The notes beneath the pieces were generated by a model. That model was not told the origin of the DNA and did not search any database. It was given only the letters and a program-made list of their open reading frames with translations. 12,091 nucleotides of DNA from DYHD01 sp037445375. Its GTDB lineage: Bacteria > Nitrospirota > Thermodesulfovibrionia > Thermodesulfovibrionales > Dissulfurispiraceae. A program made the translations under genes and the position numbers. Below, one piece after another: positions 6,360 to 12,091 of this stretch. The DNA lies in NCBI GenBank assembly GCA_037445375.1, contig JBBIKS010000071.1:1-12091 (forward strand), in the 5' to 3' direction. The first letter of the stretch is position 1. Each line of letters begins with the position of its first letter.

Positions 6360-6388
6360 ATTATAGGTGAACAATCGTTCACTGTCAA
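6360..6388 (-). promoter_or_regulatory. Consensus sigma70 promoter of lexA-dinB
   Basis: TTGACA (6383-6388) and TATAAT (6360-6365) are both perfect and separated by exactly 17 bases on the minus strand. Transcription is predicted to begin at or next to 6353, the A of the lexA ATG. Confidence 0.85.
6367..6382. promoter_or_regulatory. LexA operator (SOS box, GAAC-N4-GTTC type)
   Basis: GTGAAC-GATT-GTTCAC is a perfect palindrome that contains GAAC-N4-GTTC, the core of the Bacillus-type LexA box. It fills the spacer of the lexA promoter, so bound LexA would block RNA polymerase directly. This predicts autoregulation of lexA and damage control of the polymerase gene. Confidence 0.85.
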
Positions 6389-6403
6389 GATGGTCGAAAG
6401 ATT

Positions 6404-6586
6404 TTATATAGCAGGCAGGATACCCTTAAATCCTTTATATTCAACTGGATTATCTTTATGAAATGCTGCAATTTGCCTAATAAAGATATCGCGGTAGTGC
6501 TACAATATAAATTCAAGATTCAAAAATGCTTTCGCGCTGTCGCACTGGTTTAGTGTTTCAGGACAAAGGTTTTTTCGGGTATCCAT
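6404..6586 (-). pseudogene. Possible decayed small ORF upstream of lexA
   Basis: From ATG 6586 a frame reads MDTRKNLCPETLNQCDSAKA then FLNLEFIL, meets TAG at 6500-6502, and continues in frame as HYRDIFIRQIAAFHKDNPVE and YKGFKGILPAI to TAA at 6404-6406. Both halves look protein-like and would make ~60 residues if the stop were a sense codon. I do not recognise it. The stretch 6389-6666 otherwise shows no gene, RNA or clear terminator for the cytochrome operon. Confidence 0.2.
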
Positions 6587-6666
6587 GTCTGCTTGTTTAG
6601 AATTAAAAGCAGTTTTCGGGTTGAAGATTTTTTGTAACGCTGTCCTATGGTTGCGAATAAAATAGC

Positions 6667-7065
6667 TCAATTTTGATGTAAAATGCTAAGAAGTGTAAAA
6701 ACAATAAATCCTATCAAAATAATGAGCCCGGCAGCGGCAGCCTTAAGCCTGCCATTGGCGCCCCGGTCGAAAAAAGGTATGCATATAAGAAGTAATATGA
6801 AAATAACAGGGATTACAACAGTGCCTATAAAAACTATATCTCCGGGGAAATAACTTACAAGTTTAAAGAGCCACAGGAAATACCACTCTGGAACTGGTTG
6901 GAAGGGCTTTGAGAGGTCTATTTGCCTGCCTGCCAAAGGCGGGTAAAGCAAAACCAGAATTATTAATAATTCAAAAGCTATAAGCATAGTGACAATTATC
7001 TCTGATAGATAATCAGGATAGAATTTTTTATTAGTCTTATCGTTATAATTATTGCTTTTGTTCAT
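6667..7065 (-). CDS. petD: Cytochrome b C-terminal subunit (b6f subunit IV-like)
   Basis: A 132-residue membrane protein that corresponds to the C-terminal half of cytochrome b. After a charged N-terminus comes FYPDYLSE, then three hydrophobic helices (about 22-41, 75-98, 107-128). PVPEWYFLWLFKL holds the Qo-site motif PEWY (59-62), which helps oxidise quinol. I choose ATG 7065, two bases after the cytochrome b stop, which suits stop-restart translation. The frame is open back to ATG 7119, which would add MVPFPYDKKTGNISKALT and overlap the previous gene by 52 bases; I think this is less likely. No strong ribosome binding site serves either. It is the last gene of the Rieske/cytochrome b operon. 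Confidence 0.87.
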   Translation of the reverse strand: MNKSNNYNDKTNKKFYPDYLSEIIVTMLIAFELLIILVLLYPPLAGRQIDLSKPFQPVPEWYFLWLFKLVSYFPGDIVFIGTVVIPVIFILLLICIPFFDRGANGRLKAAAAGLIILIGFIVFTLLSILHQN

Positions 7066-7067
7066 AG

Positions 7068-7715
7068 TCAGAGCTTTGCTGATATTCCCTGTCTTTTTAT
7101 CATATGGAAATGGAACCATAGTAGAATTCCCATAAAAAGGGGTAAGTAGAGAACATGCAGACTGAAAAACCTTATTAATGTTGTTCCGCTTACTTCAGCC
7201 CCCCCGCGGACAGCATACATCATGCTTTCGCCAATAAAAGGTATTGTTCCGACCATTGATGTGCCTACTTCTGTAGCCCAGTATGCCTTTTGATCCCACG
7301 GCAGTAAATAACCAGTAAAGCCTGAAGCCATAGCTGTTATAAAGGTTGCCGCTCCTATCATCCAGTTTAGTTCTCTCGGATGCCTGTATGCCTTCGAGAC
7401 AAAAACCCTTATTGCGTGAAGAATAATAGAGATTATAAAAAGAGATGCGGACCACTTATGCATTCCCCTTACAACCCAACCAAAAGGAACTTCGTTTGTG
7501 ATTATCAATACGCTCTTATATGCTTCTCTTTCAGAAGGCACATAATACAAAGATAACAATAAGCCGGAAAAGAGGAGTATAAGAAAGTAGGTGAAAGCTA
7601 TGCCACCAAAGCAATAGGTATAATCAAGGTTAGGAGGAACTGGTCTCTGAAAAAACCTCCTATGCTGGGTGCTAATCTCAAAACGGCTGTCTATCCAGAC
7701 AAATATCTTACCCAT
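7068..7715 (-). CDS. petB: Cytochrome b6-type subunit of Rieske/cytochrome b complex
   Basis: A 215-residue four-helix membrane protein that carries two b hemes and moves electrons across the membrane in a quinol-oxidising complex. Heme ligands are His86, His100, His187 and His202; both numbering and the 14-residue gap between His187 and His202 equal those of chloroplast cytochrome b6. Cys35, in YTYCFGG, sits where b6 binds the extra heme c(i/n) by one thioether. GYLLPWDQKAYWA (135-147) and the SMVGTIPFIGE Qo-region motif are also family-typical. It starts 8 bases inside the Rieske gene (ATGGGTAA) and ends just before subunit IV. The split b6/IV form separates it from the single-chain cytochrome b of most proteobacteria. 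Confidence 0.93.
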   Translation of the reverse strand: MGKIFVWIDSRFEISTQHRRFFQRPVPPNLDYTYCFGGIAFTYFLILLFSGLLLSLYYVPSEREAYKSVLIITNEVPFGWVVRGMHKWSASLFIISIILHAIRVFVSKAYRHPRELNWMIGAATFITAMASGFTGYLLPWDQKAYWATEVGTSMVGTIPFIGESMMYAVRGGAEVSGTTLIRFFSLHVLYLPLFMGILLWFHFHMIKRQGISAKL

Positions 7716-8157
7716 ATAATTTTATGCCTATATATACCTTGCCGTCTCTAATAGACAAGGGTAATCTCTCAAGAGGCTTTGGCGGCGGACCTGCAATAAC
7801 CTTGCCGTCCATATCGAATTTTCCACCATGGCACACACATACAAATTCTTTCTCGATATTATTCCATTTCAAAAGGCACCCAAGATGTGTGCATAATGGA
7901 GAAAAAGCCGTTAATTCCTCACCTTCTTTTTTCAAAAAAACAAAGCTGACTATTGTCTTTTCATGGAGATTATATTTATATTCTAATCTTTTAATGCCGC
8001 TCTTGTGGAGGGCTTCTTCTTCGGTTAAATAGATGTAAGAGAGCTTCTTTTGCTTGATTCTGGAAGGATAAATATAAGATAGTATGAGAATTAGACTAAA
8101 ACTTATACTAAAAAAAAATGCCTTTATAATTTTTTTTAAAAAATCCCTTCTATCCAT
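7708..8157 (-). CDS. petC: Rieske iron-sulfur protein
   Basis: A 149-residue subunit that takes the first electron from quinol and passes it to a c-type cytochrome. RRDFLKK at 3-9, before a hydrophobic helix (about 12-30), is a twin-arginine type signal that also serves as the membrane anchor. The [2Fe-2S] motifs are CTHLGC (Cys89, His91, with Cys94) and CVCHGG (Cys107, His110, with Cys109); Cys94-Cys109 would be the disulfide. AGPPPKPLERLPL is the usual proline loop. It is short for the family. It heads the operon and overlaps cytochrome b by 8 bases. The start has no clear ribosome binding site. The early coding region contains runs of A8 and T9. No cytochrome c or f gene lies in the window, so the acceptor is unknown. 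Confidence 0.93.
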   Translation of the reverse strand: MDRRDFLKKIIKAFFFSISFSLILILSYIYPSRIKQKKLSYIYLTEEEALHKSGIKRLEYKYNLHEKTIVSFVFLKKEGEELTAFSPLCTHLGCLLKWNNIEKEFVCVCHGGKFDMDGKVIAGPPPKPLERLPLSIRDGKVYIGIKLYG

Positions 8158-8246
8158 TTGAGCGCTGCAAGATAACTTCTCTTATCATCATAATAATCTT
8201 TAACCCGAACCCCTTATGTCTCAAACGGCTCAAAGAAATGTGAAAA

Positions 8247-8330
8247 TGTCATTGCGAGGCGAAGCCGAAGCAATCTCAGAGCCTGTTCAGAACAAAGCAA
8301 AAGAAATGAGATTCCCGCTTTGGTCAAGGG
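8247..8330. repeat. Dispersed palindromic repeat (GTCATTGCGAGG family)
   Basis: The plus strand reads TGTCATTGCGAGGCGAAGCC, then GAAGCAATCTCA, a gap of about 30 bases, and TGAGATTCCCGC. CAATCTCA and TGAGATT pair. The first part closely resembles a widespread intergenic repeat known in many phyla, usually a long hairpin with GAAGCAATCTC arms. This copy has an altered second half. It separates the IHF gene from the Rieske operon and may help end the upstream transcript, although no T tract is present. Confidence 0.6.
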
Positions 8331-8334
8331 AAAG

Positions 8335-8616
8335 TTACTTTTTGTTTAATGCGTTATGAAATGCCTTGCCGATTTTGAAATGAATTGTTTTTCGGGATGA
8401 TATGCTAACCTTCTCGCCTGTCTTTGGGTTCCTTGCAATCCTTGCCCTTCTCTCTTTAAGCCTGAAATTTCCAAAACCCCTGACTTCTATTTTTTCGCCT
8501 TTGTTAATGGCTTCTTTCATGTTTTCAAATATCGTATTAATTATTGCAGCCACCTGCTTTCTGGTGAGTTCAGGTAATCTTTCCGAGACAATATCTGTCA
8601 GCATTGATTTTGTCAT
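8335..8616 (-). CDS. ihfB: IHF/HU-family nucleoid protein, IHF beta-like
   Basis: A 93-residue DNA-bending protein. MTKSMLTDIVSERLPELTRK forms the dimer helices, IEVRGFGNFRLKERRARIAR starts the DNA-binding arm, and RNPKTGEKV carries the proline that inserts between base pairs. The N-terminus MTKS and the arm resemble IHF beta more than HU, but IHF beta normally needs an alpha partner not seen here, so a homodimeric HU-like role remains possible. ATG shares one base with the sppA stop (TAATG), indicating coupled translation. Its ribosome binding site is a G8 run followed by TG. It ends the ispH-rpsA-sppA operon; this order recurs in delta-proteobacteria and Nitrospirota as I recall. Confidence 0.92.
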   Translation of the reverse strand: MTKSMLTDIVSERLPELTRKQVAAIINTIFENMKEAINKGEKIEVRGFGNFRLKERRARIARNPKTGEKVSISSRKTIHFKIGKAFHNALNKK

Positions 8617-9479
8617 TATTGCACCCCCCCCTGCGGCATAAACTCATATTTTAATTCGAATCTTGGAATAAACTTGACAATTGTTTCAGCAATATTGCCT
8701 TCTATCAGTTCCATGAAAGGAGACTTTTTCTTTTTTACTACTACCTCTGGCTCACCATCAATTTCTGCAAGGGTTGCTGCCACCTTAATAGCGTGCTGCA
8801 AGTCCCCGAGTTCATCCACCAACCCTATATCAATCGCCTGTCTTCCTGAAAAAACCTTTGCATCTGCTATCTTCCTAACATTTTCTTGAGGCAGTTTTCG
8901 GCTTTCCGCGACATCACTGATGAATTGTTCATGGACATCGTTCATAAGCGACTGAAGGATATCCCGCTCTTCCTTGCCAATACCCCTGAAAACAGATGCG
9001 ATATCCTTGTGCCTGCCACTTTTTATAACCTCTGTTTTTATCCCAAGCTTATCCATAAATTCCTTTAGATTAGGGATTTCCATAATCACCCCTATAGAAC
9101 CGGTTATAGTTCCAGGATTAGCAACTATTCTGGTCGCTGGAGAGGCAATATAGTAGCCGCCTGAGGCGGCAACAGATCCCATAGAAACAACAACTTTTTT
9201 AGCTAAAGCAGCCCTCTTAACCTCAGCATATATTTCCTGTGATGGAGCGACCCCTCCTCCTGCGCTGTTAATTCTTAATACAATCGCCTTTATTGAACGG
9301 TCTTTAACATACCCTCTCATTTCATCAACAACGGACTTTGACTCGAGAATAGGCCCTTCAACCTTTACTAAAGCAATTTTACCGCCGATCGGCGACTCTT
9401 TCAAGAATAAAGTCAAAAGTGCGCTTATAACCAGCAGCACCAGAAAAAACACAGTGATGAAAAATACTCCTTTTTTCAT
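8616..9479 (-). CDS. sppA: Signal peptide peptidase SppA, short form
   Basis: A 287-residue membrane serine protease that degrades signal peptides left in the membrane. One N-terminal helix (5-26) anchors it, with the catalytic domain outside the cytoplasm. Ser106 in VAASGGYYIA is the nucleophile and Lys158 in KSGRHKD the general base; their separation of 52 residues equals that in B. subtilis SppA. TGSIGVI and the GGG of RINSAGGG build the active-site region; the usual NSPGGG has Ala instead of Pro at 73. The length fits the single-domain form rather than the duplicated E. coli form. It starts 3 bases after rpsA with AAAGG upstream, and its last codons contain the G8 run that also serves the next gene. 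Confidence 0.93.
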   Translation of the reverse strand: MKKGVFFITVFFLVLLVISALLTLFLKESPIGGKIALVKVEGPILESKSVVDEMRGYVKDRSIKAIVLRINSAGGGVAPSQEIYAEVKRAALAKKVVVSMGSVAASGGYYIASPATRIVANPGTITGSIGVIMEIPNLKEFMDKLGIKTEVIKSGRHKDIASVFRGIGKEERDILQSLMNDVHEQFISDVAESRKLPQENVRKIADAKVFSGRQAIDIGLVDELGDLQHAIKVAATLAEIDGEPEVVVKKKKSPFMELIEGNIAETIVKFIPRFELKYEFMPQGGVQ

Positions 9480-9482
9480 TAC

Positions 9483-11093
9483 TTATACCTTTTTAATATT
9501 TTTCATACTCAGTCCAATTTTTTTATCTTCCAGATTCAGTTTTATTACTCTCACCTGAATCTCGCCGCCCTCGATTATTTCCTTTGAATTGTCAATCTCT
9601 GAAGAATAAACGAGTCCTTCCACATCACCATTGAGTTCAACGAAAATCCCAAAGTCTGTTTTTTTAAGAACCTTGCCGGTAAATTCTTCCCCAAGTTGAA
9701 ATTTCTCAGGAATCTCAGTTTCCCATGGATCAGGTGCCAACTGTTTGATACCTAAAGCCATTCGCTCTTTTTCTGGATCTATACTCAATACTTGCGCCTC
9801 TACTTTTTGATTTTTCCTTAAAATATCAGACGGGTGTTTTATATGCTTCGTCCAAGATAAATCGGATATATGAATCAGACCATCAACCCCTTCGGGCAGC
9901 CTTATAAAAGCGCCAAAATCGGTCAAGGTTTTAACCCTGCCCATAACTTTCTCCCCCGGCTTATATTTCTCGGCAACTATCTGCCAAGGTTTGGGTTGAA
10001 GCTGTTTAATGCTAAGAGAGAGCCTTCTTTTATCTTTTTTGACGCTAAGAATTGCAACATCAACTTCTTGGCCAACGGATAAATATTTTGATGGATGCTT
10101 AGGGCGCGGAGACCAATCAAGTTCTGTTATATGAACAAGCCCTTCTAATCCTTCCTCGACCTCAACAAAAGCTCCATAATCAGCAATGCTAACTACATTT
10201 CCTTTGACGGTCATCCCCGGACTATAACGACTCTCAACTGTCAACCATGGATCGGGTTTCTTTTGTTTATAACCTAAAGTTACCTTCTCTGTCTCTTTAT
10301 CAAATTTAAGGATTATAAATTCCTTTTCATCGCCTACAGAAAAAAACTCCGAAGGATGGTTCACCTTACGCCATGATATGTCAGAAATATGCAGTAACCC
10401 GTCAATACCCCCGATATCCACAAATACACCATAATCTGTGATGTTCTTTACAACGCCCTTAATAAGTGTCCTTTCTTCCAATATCTTGAAAGTTTCCTCC
10501 TTCTTTTTGAGCCTCTCTTCTTCAATCACCTGCCGCCTTGAGACTATTAGAGAGCCTTCTAAAGATTGCGCGGCAAATGAACCGCCAAAACCTTTTGGTT
10601 GTGAAATCTTGAGTATCTTCAGAGGAACTGTATGCCCAATAAGGACATCGAGATTTCTGGTTACCTTCAGGTCAACCTGAGAGGCTGGAAGGAAAGCCTT
10701 TACCCCAAAAACATCCACAAATAATCCGCCTTTTGTCTTTTCAATAACAGTCCCTTCTACTTGCGAACTGCTGTTATAAATGGTATTCAGCCTTTCCCAA
10801 ATCCTTATCCTTGAAGCCCTTATCCTTGAGAGTATTACCCCTCCTTGATCATCCAGTTTTTCAACAAATACTTCTAAACTGTCGCCTTCTTTTATCTCTG
10901 AAAACTCCTTCTCTGAGAATTCATCGATTGGCACAAACCCTTCTGATTTATAGCCGATGTCCACAACAACCCCATCATTTTTAATAGCGATAACCTTCCC
11001 GCTTGCTATAATCCCCCTTTCAATTCTAAGAAGCGATTCAGTATAAAGACTCTCAATATCTTTAGTTTCTTCCACCTTTATGTGGGTATCCAT
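9483..11093 (-). CDS. rpsA: 30S ribosomal protein S1
   Basis: A 536-residue protein with six S1 (OB-fold) RNA-binding domains, at about 29-97, 113-185, 209-278, 294-364, 381-451 and 466-533. Domains 3-5 are the most regular (YGVFVDIGGIDGLLHISDIS, YGAFVEVEEGLEGLVHITEL, FGAFIRLPEGVDGLIHISDL). It binds mRNA leaders on the small ribosomal subunit and helps start translation; six domains and this length match the gram-negative type that acts in mRNA binding. ATG 11093 follows AGGAGGAAAGGGAGATA, a rich ribosome binding site, and lies 32 bases inside the end of ispH. Strong S1 presence suits a genome in which several neighbours have weak ribosome binding sites. Confidence 0.96.
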   Translation of the reverse strand: MDTHIKVEETKDIESLYTESLLRIERGIIASGKVIAIKNDGVVVDIGYKSEGFVPIDEFSEKEFSEIKEGDSLEVFVEKLDDQGGVILSRIRASRIRIWERLNTIYNSSSQVEGTVIEKTKGGLFVDVFGVKAFLPASQVDLKVTRNLDVLIGHTVPLKILKISQPKGFGGSFAAQSLEGSLIVSRRQVIEEERLKKKEETFKILEERTLIKGVVKNITDYGVFVDIGGIDGLLHISDISWRKVNHPSEFFSVGDEKEFIILKFDKETEKVTLGYKQKKPDPWLTVESRYSPGMTVKGNVVSIADYGAFVEVEEGLEGLVHITELDWSPRPKHPSKYLSVGQEVDVAILSVKKDKRRLSLSIKQLQPKPWQIVAEKYKPGEKVMGRVKTLTDFGAFIRLPEGVDGLIHISDLSWTKHIKHPSDILRKNQKVEAQVLSIDPEKERMALGIKQLAPDPWETEIPEKFQLGEEFTGKVLKKTDFGIFVELNGDVEGLVYSSEIDNSKEIIEGGEIQVRVIKLNLEDKKIGLSMKNIKKV

Positions 11094-11946
11094 TATCTCC
11101 CTTTCCTCCTATATCTCTGATTCTATCCTCTATTTCATTTATTATCCAGTCAGGCGTAGATGCACCAGCACTAATACCAACCCTTGCGATATCTTTTATC
11201 CACTCTTCTTTCAATTCCGATGCGGTTTCAATATGATATGTTTTAACGGATGAGGCAATGCACAAATTTGCAAGTTGGGTGGTATTAGCACTGTTTTTAC
11301 CGCCGGCGACAATCATTAAATTGACCTTGTCAGCAATCTCCTTCGTTTCCTTAAGTCTGAGTGCTGTAGAATTGCATATAGTATTGAAAACCTTCAATTC
11401 TCTGGTATATTTTAGTATATCACTTATAAATCCTTTTAAAAGCGAGGTTGGCTGGGTAGTTTGGATCACAACTCCAACCTTCTTCTTATGCTTTAATTTC
11501 TGAATATTATAGTTTGAATTAAAAACGATTGCACTTTCGCCTGCATAGCTCATTAAACTTTTGACTTCAGGATGTTCCATATCTCCAAGGATTACTACTT
11601 GATAGCCTTCATTGCATAGAAGTTTAGCATATTGCTGTGCTTTTTTAACAAAAGGACATGTTGCGTCTATGACTTTAAAATCTTTTTGAGACAGTCTCTC
11701 CTGCAATGCAAGCGGAATCCCATGAGTTCTGATAATAAGAGTATGAATATTCTTGTTATCAATATCTTCTGTGGGGCATACTCCTTCTGCGCAGAGTTTT
11801 TTGATTACCTGAGGGTTATGGATTAAAGGACCAAGGGTAAAAACATTTCTACTTTTTTTAGCAGCCTTAAACGCAATATTTACAGCCCTTTTTACACCAA
11901 AACAAAAACCTGCCCTGTTTGCCTTTATTATTTCTATATGAGACAT
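11062..11946 (-). CDS. ispH: 4-hydroxy-3-methylbut-2-enyl diphosphate reductase (IspH/LytB)
   Basis: A 294-residue iron-sulfur enzyme that makes IPP and DMAPP from HMBPP in the last step of the MEP isoprenoid pathway. The cluster ligands are Cys15 (AGFCFGV), Cys97 (DATCPFV) and Cys191 (NTICNST). His43 and His125 with Glu127 (EHPEV), QTTQ (162-165) and the late ASTPDWII segment build the substrate pocket. The length is slightly short of E. coli IspH. ATG 11946 starts the family-typical MSHIEIIKANRAGFCFGV; no clear Shine-Dalgarno sequence precedes it. It is the first gene of the operon and overlaps rpsA by 32 bases, so the tail (GYPHKGGRN) is shaped by the rpsA ribosome binding site and start. 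Confidence 0.96.
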   Translation of the reverse strand: MSHIEIIKANRAGFCFGVKRAVNIAFKAAKKSRNVFTLGPLIHNPQVIKKLCAEGVCPTEDIDNKNIHTLIIRTHGIPLALQERLSQKDFKVIDATCPFVKKAQQYAKLLCNEGYQVVILGDMEHPEVKSLMSYAGESAIVFNSNYNIQKLKHKKKVGVVIQTTQPTSLLKGFISDILKYTRELKVFNTICNSTALRLKETKEIADKVNLMIVAGGKNSANTTQLANLCIASSVKTYHIETASELKEEWIKDIARVGISAGASTPDWIINEIEDRIRDIGGKGDNGYPHKGGRN

Positions 11947-12045
11947 CGAATATAACTAAGGATAAAAAAATTGATTATTAGATCAAGATATGCTGCTGAA
12001 TCAACAACAATTTTAAGTAATAGTGGCTAATAAAAATTTCTTTTA

Positions 12046-12074
12046 ATTATATACATTATAAAAACATATTGCAA
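12046..12074 (-). promoter_or_regulatory. Candidate promoter of the ispH operon
   Basis: TTGCAA (12069-12074) and a perfect TATAAT (12046-12051) are 17 bases apart on the minus strand, giving a leader of about 90 bases before ispH. The region is very AT-rich, so chance matches are likely. Nothing else is recognised in 11947-12091. Confidence 0.4.
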
Positions 12075-12091
12075 TTAAATTGAATATTATT

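Noticed and set aside
7066..7119. Longer start for the subunit IV-type gene at ATG 7119
   Set aside because: The added 18 residues are the out-of-frame reading of the cytochrome b end (FHFHMIKRQGISAKL); a start 2 bases after that stop is simpler.
7724..8032. Plus-strand 102-codon frame opposite the Rieske gene
   Set aside because: The minus strand encodes both Rieske cluster motifs with correct spacing; this is a complementary-strand artefact.

Overview
This is an AT-rich bacterial chromosome window in which nearly every intact gene lies on the minus strand. The conserved order ispH, rpsA, sppA, IHF/HU, the b6-type quinol oxidase genes and the general protein style suggest Nitrospirota or a neighbouring deep-branching phylum. 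That placement is an inference from gene order and style, not a database result.

Layout. 1-730: a mostly non-coding, decayed stretch with a terminator-like hairpin (181-216), a truncated DUF4258-type gene and a small complete DUF2283-type gene on the plus strand. 730-1512: an orphan trpC. 1716-2672: a secreted M15/DUF882-type zinc peptidase. 2859-4430: a gene graveyard holding a DDE transposase fragment, a type I restriction HsdR-like helicase broken by frameshifts, stops and truncation, a REP-associated tyrosine transposase (RAYT) gutted by an internal deletion, and a REP-like palindrome touching the stop codon of the next gene. 4429-6353: a two-gene SOS cassette, lexA then a Y-family DNA polymerase. 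Its promoter (TTGACA-N17-TATAAT) carries a perfect GAAC-N4-GTTC LexA operator inside the spacer, with the predicted transcript start on the lexA ATG. 6667-8157: a three-gene Rieske/cytochrome b complex (Rieske, cytochrome b6-type, subunit IV-type). 8247-8330: a dispersed palindromic repeat. 8335-11946: the operon ispH-rpsA-sppA-ihfB/HU, tightly packed or overlapping, with a candidate promoter at 12046-12074.

Functionally the window mixes core housekeeping (isoprenoid synthesis, translation, envelope proteolysis, nucleoid architecture), respiration, damage-inducible translesion synthesis, and the debris of defence and mobile genes. I do not see a clearly new system. The most distinctive points are the operator-in-promoter leaderless lexA, the b6-type Cys35 in the cytochrome b, the RAYT/REP remnant next to dinB, and the hairpin switch-like region at 173-216.
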